From NCBI GenBank assembly GCA_016098155.1, contig JAAAJB010000424.1, positions 1 through 31,534 of the forward strand: 31,534 nt of DNA. Direction: 5' to 3'. The position numbers were made by a program, and so were the translations under genes. Below the pieces are notes generated by a model. It searched no databases. It saw nothing but the letters and a program-made list of their open reading frames with translations, and was not told where the DNA came from. This DNA comes from Actinomortierella ambigua (taxonomy: Eukaryota > Mortierellomycota > Mortierellomycetes > Mortierellales > Mortierellaceae). Of this stretch, positions 1-7,896 are shown one piece after another; the first letter of the stretch is position 1, and every line of letters starts with the position of its first letter.

Positions 1-502
1 ACACAAAGCAGATACACAATGAGTATGCTGACCGAGCCAAACAAAACCACCATGCATTGCCCATCCCTGTCCATTGACCACAATGAAGGTTGCTTCTTTT
101 CCAACACCAGCCCGTGATTAAATGAGCCCATTTCGTAGTCCAAGTGTACACACCCCGCTCACCACCGAAACTACCAACGCATTCATTCGGAGTGAACCTT
201 ACCTGGGTTAAGCTTGGGTGAGTGGGTGAGACCTCATTGGAGGCTGCTCTCGGCTGGAATCGACCAGCAAGGGAGGTGTGTGAACAATTAGCATCCATTT
301 TGCCATGATAACAAAGTCGATATGTCGACTTGTCTTAGACCGCTGACAACTCCCTAAAGTACGCCACTACTCGACCCAAATTCTAGTTTCTTGACTCCTC
401 TTAATTCGACATACTTGACAGCATATTCCAACAAACCGACGGACAGTCGGAAAGAACCATTGTAAGAGGATAAGCATCCTCTGCTGGCCTCGGAGAAACC
501 CC
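1..502. other. No gene recognised; sequence upstream of retroelement remnant
   Basis: No reading frame here has recognisable protein features. The only small structure I see is a 7-bp inverted repeat (AAGTCGA/TCGACTT, 4-nt loop) near 314-331. The stretch is probably flanking or older repeat-derived DNA, given the retroelement that follows. Confidence 0.5.
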
Positions 503-778
503 TGTGATCCATCGGTGGATATAGTCCCTTACTCGCCAATGGCATTGATAATTTATTCAGCCATAAAAAAACAGTTCAGCCAAAAGCAAAATTGAAATGG
601 TATTTAAAAACATAGACATCCGGAATCTGGTGACCCCATATAATTAGCCCTTGACACCTTCCCGTACGCGCTGGCGATTTAACCCTTGTACACATTGTTT
701 AGACTCGAACCCAGTCTAACACCTTGTCGCTATTACCTAGTGAGTTAACCAGCGCTATAGCTTGGTTGATTCACAACA
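503..778 (+). repeat. Candidate 5' LTR, end defined by the adjacent PBS
   Basis: The right boundary is reasoned: a tRNA-iMet-type primer-binding site begins at 780, and LTRs normally end in CA just before it; CA lies at 777-778. The left boundary is a guess at a TG dinucleotide (503-504, TGTGATCCATCGG), giving a 276-bp LTR. A/T-rich stretches near 565-610 could hold promoter elements. A 7-bp stem with 7-nt loop (699-719) lies inside. No second LTR copy is visible in the window, so the start cannot be confirmed. Confidence 0.35.
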
Positions 779-779
779 G

Positions 780-791
780 TGGTATCAGAGC
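780..791 (+). other. Primer-binding site of an LTR retrotransposon (tRNA-iMet type)
   Basis: The sequence TGGTATCAGAGC is the canonical 12-nt primer-binding site, complementary to the 3' end of an initiator-methionine tRNA, that starts minus-strand synthesis in many Ty1/copia and Ty3/gypsy elements. It is one base after a CA dinucleotide, the expected LTR end. The gag, protease and RT remnants downstream fit a Ty3/gypsy element on the plus strand. Whether this fungus's own iMet tRNA matches cannot be tested here. Confidence 0.6.
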
Positions 792-1598
792 GGTATTGTT
801 CCAATTTTTTTGAGTCCTCTTGCTCTCCACTGCAACTTTTTTTTTTCTTACATGCAAGAGATATTTCTGCACCAAACAAACCCTTTGTGACAATTCTCAC
901 ACCTTTCATTTGCTTTCCCATTAGATAAAAGCATCATTGTGGTGCTAGCGCGCAGTTGAGGTTATAAGATTTTTCAGCCATGTCAATTGAGCTTGCCCAT
1001 CTCTGTTACAACGTTTGATAGCACTATCTCTGCGCAAGTTAACGCGCGCGTAAACTTGCCAGCATCTTTGCACCACTCTACTCTCTCTTTCCTTCCCCCG
1101 CTTCCATGTCTCACAACCCCTTCACCCCCCCCCACCATGCACCGCTAAAGCCCTCGAAAGAAACCACATAGGTGACAACATGGGGTAGAGGATAAAACCG
1201 AGGAGGAGGAAGCGATTGCGATTTCTAATTAGATGAGGGGAGGGTCTCCTACCCCGCTCCAGACATCGCCCCACGTCACCCTCCCCCTACCCTTCGTATC
1301 CTCTCAGGCACCACCTTTGGAAAGGCGCGCTATTGATCGAGTAACGTAGGCGTTTACCCCTGGCCAAATTTGTTATCGTGTTTACCTCCTAAGCGAGCGT
1401 TACCCCCTGTACTTCCTCTCATCAATTGGGAAAAGGAATATTTTGCTTGAGTCTCCTCACAAACATTTTTCCTTTCTCTTTTTTCTTTTTTCTTCTTTCA
1501 TACCTCCACTTTCCGTGAGCCCCCTTTTATTTTTTTTCCTTTGATCTCCTTTCTGCCCTCTCGGAACGATATACCCTCCTGACAATTCCAATTCCTTC
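792..1598. other. Retroelement leader or filler, no gene seen
   Basis: This lies between the PBS and the first gag-like reading frames. It is rich in pyrimidine runs and has no recognisable protein. It probably represents the untranslated leader of the retroelement plus degenerated sequence. Confidence 0.4.
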
Positions 1599-2372
1599 GT
1601 GGAGCCTCCTGCCCTTTCAGGTATGTGCACTACTACTACCGACAACCACTCCTTCGTTCCGCCAGGTGTTAGCTCGGTCCCCTCGTTTATGCCTTTTCTC
1701 GCTCGAGCTTCCAGAAGTTATACTTTTGGAGCTGACCCCACAATCCGGCCCAGCCCAAAAATCGACCTCTACCGCGGTGCCTCTTCCTGCTCCAAGGGTG
1801 ACGACCGTCGCCGATCAAGAGTCTGATGTAGTCATGGGCACTGCGCAGAACACCCCCTTTGGCTCTTCGAACACATTCCGCGAACCCTGAGGAAAATCGG
1901 ACGCTATCAAGCGGTCGAGCTCCGGCAGAGCGCCGGATCTGTTACCATCAGGAACACCTCTGTTCAGTGGTCAAGATAAGCCTGTCGCGATTCGACATTG
2001 TGTGGATGTCGTGGACGCTTTGTGGGATTGCTCTAGGCTCAGTTACTCAACCCCCTCGCAACAAGTTTCGAAACTTGTTGCGAGGGGGTTGAGTAACTGA
2101 GCCTAGAACAACACCAGAACGAGACGTATAACATTTTTCTGACTCGTTATAAAGGGCTAGTCGGTCGACTTGACGACCCCCCTTCCCGAGACAGAGAAAT
2201 GATTTCTCTTCCTTCGCCCATGTCCCCCTCGTTTAGCTGAGACGATCGTCAAACGCGGCATTAACAAGAACCGGAGACGGCATCCGCGTATTTGTCCTCG
2301 AGTTAACAGCTCAGGAACTTTCTTCCCCCCTCGAACGCTTTATCAACCCGCACTGCCAACGCACCGTTCGCC
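1599..2372 (+). pseudogene. Degenerate gag N-terminal/capsid region
   Basis: Several short plus-strand frames follow one another with frameshifts and stops, and the proline-rich linker and zinc knuckles of gag follow directly. A capsid-like stretch (LVGRLDDPPSRDRE, then a hydrophobic FLFL) is readable around 2150-2215 but is not in frame with its neighbours. A perfect 76-bp palindrome interrupts the region. The assignment rests on position before gag knuckles rather than on a clear domain match. Confidence 0.4.
2032..2107. repeat. Perfect 76-bp palindrome, no spacer
   Basis: Two 38-bp arms are exact reverse complements about a centre between 2069 and 2070 (central TTCGAA). With one mismatch at 2031/2108 the symmetry extends to 2028-2111. 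As a single strand it would form a complete hairpin. It lies inside the decayed gag region and matches no coding logic. Confidence 0.97.
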
Positions 2373-2950
2373 TTGTCCGGCAACAACACCAACTACCGCA
2401 ATCGCCTCACCCTCTCCCCCAGTGGAGTGGTCACGACAAACCGTTTCAATAACAACCGCTCGCAGATACACCCAAGCAGCTTCTCCGCTCCGGCGCCCAG
2501 AGCGGTATCACAGCTCAATCCGGTACCCCGTCCTCCTCCACTAATTCCTCCCTGTCCAACAGTCCCTGTGGCACCTGTTGTAGATCCAAATGCCATGGGA
2601 TCTCGATAGTGTCCAAGGACTTGCAGGTGCACGGCGTCGACAAACCCAAGTGTGTGGAACCTACAGTCAGACAGGCCACACCCGTATCCAATGCCCCCCC
2701 CCTGCAATGGCGGAGGTGGGCGTGGATCCTGTTTCTCCTGCGGACGAGTCGGGCATGTATCGAGTCAATGTCCTTCTCCCCGACCTAACATACCCTCTGT
2801 ACAAGTCACCCAAGAATTGATGGGAGTCATCACTGCCTTCGAGGCATCGGTTCTGTCTTCCTTGGTCCTGGGTTGGCCTGACCTTGCGCGCATGGAAGCC
2901 TCTGAGGATGACCAAGACAAAAATCTCGTCTCCTCTCTTCTGCGCTCATC
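2373..2950 (+). pseudogene. gag C-terminal remnant: proline-rich linker and two zinc knuckles
   Basis: The frame starting near 2373 gives a Ser/Pro/Asn-rich linker ending PNAMGSR-stop. The next frame carries a damaged CCHC knuckle (CGTYSQTGHTRIQC, second Cys replaced by Tyr). A third frame carries an intact one (CFSCGRVGHVSSQC, C-x2-C-x4-H-x4-C, about 2730-2771). Gag knuckles package retrotransposon RNA. The linker and first knuckle are separated by a one-base insertion at ATGGGATCT (about 2595), and the knuckles by a length change in a C-run (2694-2702). A second copy lies inverted at 5585-6330. The copy is clearly non-functional. Confidence 0.8.
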
Positions 2951-3039
2951 AAGGTTCGCTTGGTCGGGTGATATGACAGCAAGAATCTCAACAGCACTAC
3001 CTGCCCCTGCCCATGCTCCACCGCAAGGCTTCCGTCCCT

Positions 3040-3434
3040 TTTGACGAAGCTCCAATCCCTGAGGTATCTAGCCTGATCCGTATGTCTACCGCAGTCAAGA
3101 GTATCCTACAAAGGTGGGAAAGCGGGCCTCGTCCCTCTTCCGTCTATCGAAGCTTCACCACTTGAAGATCTTTCTGTCAGATATTTCAGAACCCGACCCA
3201 GCTGCTTCAGTGTTTGAGGAAATACTGGAGCTGCAGCACGTAGACCCGCGAATCCACGCGGTGTTGCGTGAGTACAAGGATAACTGTCTTTGCCCCTCTC
3301 AAGGGCCTTCCTCCGAACCGGCCGCGGTTTTGACGCAAGCATCCCTACCGGGGAAGCCGTCCTAGTCTACAAACGTGCCTGTAAAAGGGCACCAAAAGAG
3401 CGGCAGGAACTCAAGGTACTGCTTGAAGCTATAC
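3040..3434 (+). pseudogene. Ty3/gypsy protease-RT linker and RT N-terminus, left arm
   Basis: A frame near 3175-3285 reads DISEPDPAASVFEEI then VDPRIHAVLREYKD, which resembles the segment before gypsy RT where an acidic stretch precedes a conserved EYKDVF-type motif. Another frame (about 3365-3430) reads APKERQELKVLLEAILK, like the PKEREEL motif opening gypsy RT. The two parts are in different frames, so the copy is broken. Homology stops abruptly near 3435, where an inverted RT-box piece begins. Confidence 0.7.
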
Positions 3435-3436
3435 TT

Positions 3437-3560
3437 AAAGTGCACCCAGCAATTCTCGAAGGTGCAAACAGTGCTCGTCAATACTGCCGGAGTAAGTGGC
3501 CATGTCGTCAACGAAAGACATGGTGTGGGTGTACTGGTGTGTAGGATAAATCCGGTGAAT
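3437..3560 (-). pseudogene. RT catalytic-box fragment, left inner arm
   Basis: Read on the minus strand this gives SFVDDMATYSGS followed by EHCLHLRELLGAL. This matches the gypsy RT catalytic box ([YF]xDD) followed by the conserved EHxxHLRxVL helix. About 100 residues of RT core between the PKEREEL region and this box are absent, and the fragment is inverted relative to the adjacent left-arm segment. Confidence 0.75.
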
Positions 3561-3629
3561 CGGCGGGTTTCTGGGCCTGTCGGAGACGCCTCGGCAGGGG
3601 GCGCAAAGACTTGCGCAGAAACACGCAGG

Positions 3630-3760
3630 TTTACTGGCTCTATCCTGCACACTCATACCGTGTCTTTCGCTGACGATATGGTCACCTACTCTGGAAGTAG
3701 CGGGGAGCATTGCTTGCATCTTCGACAACTGCTGGATGCGCTTCAAGGAGAGCGTCAAGC
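3630..3760 (+). pseudogene. RT catalytic-box fragment, right inner arm
   Basis: The plus strand reads SFADDMVTYSGS then EHCLHLRQLLDAL, the mirror partner of the minus-strand fragment at 3437-3560. The residue before the DD pair is Ala here and Val in the partner. The gypsy RT aspartate pair is still readable, but the domain is a small orphan piece. Confidence 0.75.
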
Positions 3761-3761
3761 T

Positions 3762-4289
3762 GGACTTTTAGTCCCTGCCGCTCTTTCGGCGCCATCTTAT
3801 AGGCACGTTTGTAGAAGGGGGCAGGTTCGCCGGTAGGGATGGTGGCATCAAAGCCGGGACTGTTCGGAGGTAGACACTTGAGAGGAGCAAAACTGTTTCT
3901 TTATAATCACGTAACACCGCGCGGATTCGCGGGTCTACGTTCTGTTTTTCCAGCGTTTCCTCAAACACTGAAGCATCCGGATCGGGCTCCGAAATGTCTG
4001 ATAGAAGATCTTCCATAGGCGGGGCTTCGATGGACCGAAGAAAAACGAGTCCAGCTTGCCCACCTTATCGGATACCCTTGACCGCAGTCGACATGCGGAC
4101 TAGGCTTGACACTTGCGGGATCGGAGCTTCGTCGAAAGGGCCAGATGCCTTTCAGTGAAGCATGGACAGATAAAGCCTTGTTGCCATACCACTCGACCGA
4201 GAGAAAACTGAAGCTGCGGCTCATATTTTTACAGCCATGGAACGCCGAGGTACATGTCGGCACACCAATCCTTGTATCAAGTCTTAATG
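3762..4289 (-). pseudogene. Protease-RT linker and RT N-terminus, right arm
   Basis: On the minus strand, 4016-3880 reads DISEPDPDASVFEETLE and VDPRIRAVLRDYKE, the partner of the left arm. Nearer the centre a second frame carries the APKERQ-like segment (about 3790-3815). Upstream on the same strand (4263-4020) the reading frame continues toward the protease remnant beyond 4533, interrupted by the insertion at 4290-4517. Frame changes show it is non-functional. Confidence 0.7.
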
Positions 4290-4532
4290 GTCAGTCTGAG
4301 GTTTTTGTACAGAAAGATATTTAATACTAAGGGGGGTGATCCATGTCGGTAGCCAATCAGGTTCAGGAAAGGAAGAGCGTTGGGGTCAGGTAAGGTCAGG
4401 GGAAAGTCAGGAAGAGTCAGGGGAAAAATCAGGTCAGGGGAGATCAGGGGAGGGTCAGGGGACGTCTGGGGAGAGGTTAAAGTCGGGAGCGTGGAGAGAG
4501 CGCTGGCTGTGCTACCATATCAAGTCTTAATG
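4275..4532. mobile_element. Possible ~228-bp insertion flanked by 15-bp direct repeats
   Basis: The 15-mer TATCAAGTCTTAATG occurs at 4275-4289 and again at 4518-4532, with 228 bp between. A third copy (reverse complement, 5027-5041) has no such insertion beside it. On the minus strand, protease-like sequence ends at the right repeat and linker sequence resumes after the left one, so the segment behaves like an insertion with target-site duplication. Its minus-strand start reads TAGCACAGCCAG, close to the RNA-polymerase-III A-box consensus TRGCNNAGYNGG. No clear B box is seen. A SINE-like element is one reading; recombination between short repeats is the other. Confidence 0.4.
4354..4470. repeat. 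Degenerate G-rich TCAGG(GG) minisatellite
   Basis: About ten irregularly spaced TCAGG units, many extended to TCAGGGGA, occur in about 115 bp. At least four runs of three to four G lie close together (about 4437-4480), enough for a possible G-quadruplex. It is not a TTAGGG telomere repeat. It is the body of the insertion described at 4275-4532. Confidence 0.7.
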
Positions 4533-4752
4533 TTTGCAGGCGGATGTCAGGTTGGATGGAAACGATGTTCTTTTGCCAATCGATCTGCACATTATCCTTA
4601 GTCAACCAAGGTCGACCAAGAAAGCCATCATGTGCTGAGTCAATCACAAAGAACTGCAACAGGGGGATGTATTTGGAATGGAAGCGAACACGTAACAGGC
4701 ACTGTCTTGTGATGGCACGTGGTTTGATGATGGATAGCGGTGCTTCTAGCAA
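4533..4752 (-). pseudogene. Antisense copy of the protease C-terminal half
   Basis: The minus strand reads FVIDSAHDGFLGRPWL followed by NVQIDWQKN, the flap/C-terminal part of a gypsy aspartic protease with the typical FLGxPWL motif. This left arm keeps the reading frame that the right arm has lost by a 4-base deletion. It lacks the catalytic DSGA motif, which lies only in the plus-strand loop. Confidence 0.75.
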
Positions 4753-5041
4753 CTTTATCAGTCAATCTCTTGTTTATCGTTTACACCTGAAAATTTCCCC
4801 TGTACCACACCCTTTCAACGTCAATCTTGCTGATGGACAACAACGTGCCATCACAAGACAGTGCCTGTTACGTGTTCGCTTCCACTCCAAATACATCCCC
4901 CTGTTGCAGTTCTTATTGACTCAGCACATGATGGCTTTCTTGGTCGACCTTGGTTGACTAAGGATAATGTGCAGATCGATTGGCAAAAGAATATCGTTTC
5001 CATCCAACCTGACATCCGCCTGCAAGCATTAAGACTTGATA
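4727..5041 (+). pseudogene. Retroviral-type aspartic protease fragment (frameshifted)
   Basis: Starting MMDSGASSNFIS (4727 onward), the fragment has the D-S-G-A catalytic motif of retrotransposon pepsin-fold proteases, followed by NLADGQQ and later FLGRPWL. In the active enzyme this cleaves Gag-Pol. A 4-base deletion near 4912 shifts the frame, so the catalytic part and FLGRPWL part are not in one frame. There is no adjoining intact RT. It is a relic. Confidence 0.8.
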
Positions 5042-5172
5042 CCTTGACAATAGCATACTTTTCACATTGCTGTTGGCCGTCCATGAGCAACTCGACTTCG
5101 GCCTCGCCAAAGATAGGCAAAGGCAGTTGCTGGGCGGACCTTGCAAACACAGGCTGGTTGAATGTATCAACC

Positions 5173-5617
5173 GCTGTGAACAGTTGGAATTCGTTCTATC
5201 CCTAGTCTATGCCAGCCCCCTAAAGAACGCTACCACCACCCGACGCTCCTTTGTTCCAATCCGAACCGAGTTAGAATGCTCAAACCCCCTTTTATTTTTA
5301 TTTGCACTACACCAAAAAAGGAACGTCCCTAATCCCCGTTAATTTAAATAGTAAGGCTCCTTTAGATTTTTTTTAGTTAACTTTTTCCCCACCTTTGCAC
5401 CTTCAAAGGTAAAGAAAAGTTACTGCAGAAATATCTATAGCAACCTTGATATTTAAATTAACGGTGATTAGGGACGTTCCTTTTTGGTGTGGTGCAAATA
5501 AAAATAAAAAGGAGTTTGAGAATTCTAACTCGATTCGGAAAGGTAGCGTCGGGTGGTGGCGCTCTTTAAGGGGGCTGGCATAGACTAGGGATAGAACGAA
5601 TTCCGGTTGTTCACAGC
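5173..5617. repeat. Inverted repeat at the end of two gag copies
   Basis: The arms 5173-5349 and 5451-5617 are reverse complements at roughly 90% identity, with a 101-bp A/T-rich spacer. Each arm contains the end of a gag-like frame (NSFYP-stop; TTCTATCCCTAG) followed by identical untranslated sequence ending in TTAATTTAAAT. The right arm continues into the minus-strand gag remnant; the left arm follows unrelated sequence. Confidence 0.9.
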
Positions 5618-6330
5618 TTGGCGAACTAGTGCTGCATCGGTGACCGCGTCACTGTCGATCCTGAATCGATCAAGATGGTCACCTACTGCGGCCCGAACCT
5701 TGAAGGGCACAGAAGAGAAGAGCAGGGCGTTCTCCTGGTCATCCTCTGAGGTGTCCATACGTGAAAGATCGCGCCAATCCAAAACCAAGGAAGACAGAGC
5801 CGGTGTCTCAAAAGCAGAGATGACCTCCATCAATTCTTGGGAGACTTGCACGGAAGATATATCGGGTCTGGGAGAAGGACATTGACTCGATACATGCCCG
5901 ACTCGACCGCAGGAAAAACAAGATCCACGCCCACCTCCGCCATTGCGGGGGGGGGGGCATTGGATACGGGTGTGGCCTGTCTGACTGTAGGTTCCACACA
6001 CTTGGGTTTGTCGACGCCGTGCACCTGCAAGTCCTTGGACACTATCGAGATCCCATGGCATTTGGATCTACAACAGGCGCCACAGGGACTGCTGGACGTA
6101 GAGGAATTGGTGGTGGAGGAGGACGATGTGCTGGATTGAGCTGTGGTGCCGCTCTGGGCGCCGGAGCAGAGTAGTTGCTTGGGCGTATCTGCGGGCGGTT
6201 AATATTCAAACGCTTTGTGGTAGCCACTGGGGAAAGAGTGAACCGGTTGCGGTAATTGTTGTTGTTACTGGTCGAGGCGAATGGTGTGGTGGCAGCGCTA
6301 GTTGAAGATGCGTTAGAGGGGACAAAGGTT
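5585..6330 (-). pseudogene. Second gag remnant, opposite strand
   Basis: From 6330 downward this is colinear with the plus-strand gag at 2340-2950: the same Asn/Pro-rich linker ending PNAMGSR-stop, the same damaged first knuckle (CGTYSQTGHTRIQC) and the same intact knuckle (CFSCGRVGHVSSQC). Unlike the plus copy, both knuckles and the tail through SFYP-stop (6061-5585) are in one 158-codon frame, because the C-run has 11 bases here. The one-base insertion before the knuckles is shared by both copies. An A-run (as read on the minus strand, 6329-6338) marks the edge of homology. Confidence 0.8.
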
Positions 6331-6338
6331 TTTTTTAA

Positions 6339-6602
6339 GTCCTATGGTGGCGCTCAGTTCGCGCCAAGCCTGCTAATTAGGCGTTCGCAGTTTGCAGACT
6401 GGCAGAGCCAAAACGACAAGTGGCACGCACAGCAGCCAACAGGACTAGCAGGACTACCTGTCCTATATTGGCCCTGCCAATCCTGTTGGCATATCACGCC
6501 AAAAAAAATAGTCATCCATCTATAATGACTTTGGAAAAAAATCCTATTCACAACCCCACACTGTCTACTACTGTACAAACACTCACATAGTGCCCCATGA
6601 TG
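6339..6602. other. Hairpin-rich spacer next to gag, possible MITE
   Basis: Several perfect short inverted repeats cluster here: TGGCGC/GCGCCA with a 7-nt loop (6348-6366), CCAACAGGA/TCCTGTTGG (6436-6489) enclosing AGGAC/GTCCT, and TTGGC/GCCAA with a 7-nt loop (6486-6502). No protein is recognised. The density of stems suggests a small non-autonomous element or structured repeat, but no terminal repeats or target duplication could be fixed. Confidence 0.35.
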
Positions 6603-7294
6603 CTTTTGACCGGATTGCTGCTAGGTCAATGGGACTATGAAGCGAGCCCCAAGTGAAGAGTCCACGAATCTGCAAATCCACGAATCGAACCCCCGACGAA
6701 CTGAACCTCGAAGCACGAGCCGGATAAAAAAAAACGCGAAACGAATCTATATCAATAACACGAAACAAAAAAAATGAGTTACAAGTCTCGAGCTGACCCT
6801 TGCATTCCAGCGCATGGACTTTTTACATTACTTTCAGGACCTGGCGCGTCGTCATGCCCATGGAAGCGTGATGTGGCCGCTGTCGTTGCAGTATTTGCTG
6901 TTGCAGAGGCTCCACTGGACCATGGAGTGGGCTACCACGGATGGAAAGGAAATAAACAGGTCTTGGCCCCTGATTCCAAGGCCTCAACGTGTTTTCTCAC
7001 ATGTTACAGGGCTGAAGCTCTAATAATCAAGGCCATCTTTTCTGTTCAAATAGCATTGCCCCATCCCCACCACCGCATTTCAAGGACAGCACTCCAATCT
7101 TGCGAAGAAAAAAAAATGACGATTTGCATTTGAGACAGGACAAGGTGGCGATGAAAGCACACGACTATGGTACAAAAGGTAGGACAACAAAGTGAAAAAA
7201 AAAGAAACGAAATGGGTCTTGAGATAAAGGCGTGATAGAAAAAAAAAGAGTGGTGGTGGATAAGAAGGAAATCTAGCCAACGCGATCGGTAGAA
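6603..7294. other. Intergenic, 3' side of CDC4; no gene recognised
   Basis: Short overlapping plus-strand frames (6774-7133) show no domain I know. The minus-strand sequence here is the expected 3' UTR and terminator region of the CDC4-like gene. A TCCACGAATC direct repeat lies at about 6659-6687. Confidence 0.5.
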
Positions 7295-7863
7295 TTAGAC
7301 ATTAGCTCCACCAAGAGCAGCGCCACCAGCACCTCCAGCTCCAGCTCCAGCTCCAGTGCCGGTTCCTGTACCAGCTCCAGCTCCAGCTCCACCAGCGACT
7401 GCAGCAGCATTGGGCGTCGATCGATTCAGTCGTCCGGTATCAGCGTTCGCACCGCTTCCTTCGCCCGGTGGCAGCGTTGGCGCATTCTCCAGCTGCTCCT
7501 CAATGCCATAGATACCATAGTCCAACACCTCAATGAACGTAGCGCCATCGCGCTGCACGGCCGCCACACATCGTCGCTCGTCAAACTTGACCTGCCAGAC
7601 ATTGCTCAGCCCTGTCAACAGGTTGCGGATAAACTTGCCCGTCTTGAAATCCCACATCTTGAGGTTGCCATCCGACCCTGAAATCACCTTGTACGCATCG
7701 TGCTGGAAACACGTAATCGCCGCCGCATGTGCCGCAAGGATGCGCAGGCACACGCCACGATCTGGGTCCCAGATTCGCACCGTGCAGTCCGCTGCTGCGC
7801 TGACCAAGTGACCGGCATTCAGGCCAAGAAGACCCACCAATTGGGAGTGACCTGAATTGGTAG

Positions 7864-7896
<33 letters not shown>

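Larger units (their letters stand above)
2955..4200. repeat. Large imperfect palindrome of RT-region fragments
   Basis: Bases from about 2955 to 3590 are repeated in reverse complement from about 3600 to 4200, centred near 3595, at roughly 80% identity by eye. Matching landmarks are GACGAAGCTCC at 3043 versus its complement near 4122-4132, CTACAAACGTGCC at 3366 versus about 3804-3816, and the RT-box segments on either side of the centre. Each half itself contains an inversion: the outer part codes toward the centre and the inner part away from it. Confidence 0.85.
4518..5041. repeat. Young fold-back inverted repeat around the protease fragment
   Basis: The left arm 4518-4720 and right arm 4843-5041 are reverse complements, differing by about three substitutions and a 4-base deletion in the right arm (near 4912-4916). 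That is about 98% identity across roughly 200 bp. The 122-bp loop (4721-4842) carries the protease active-site motif. The high identity makes this much younger than the neighbouring RT palindrome. Confidence 0.95.

Noticed and set aside
699..719. tRNA T-arm-like hairpin containing GGGTTCGAGTCT on the minus strand
   Set aside because: No acceptor, D or anticodon arms can be drawn around it and the loop is offset from the TTCRA position; a chance or LTR hairpin.
776..794. Resemblance of CAGTGGTATCA to a cDNA-library adapter
   Set aside because: The match to the tRNA-iMet primer-binding site is complete over 12 bases and gag/pol remnants follow, so a retroelement PBS is the better reading.
4354..4470. 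G-rich repeat as a telomeric or subtelomeric tract
   Set aside because: The unit is TCAGG(GG), irregular, and differs from TTAGGG; the location is inside a retroelement insertion.
6665..6695. Pol III B-box-like GGTTCGATTCG on the minus strand
   Set aside because: Flanks do not form a tRNA T stem and no A box lies at the right distance.
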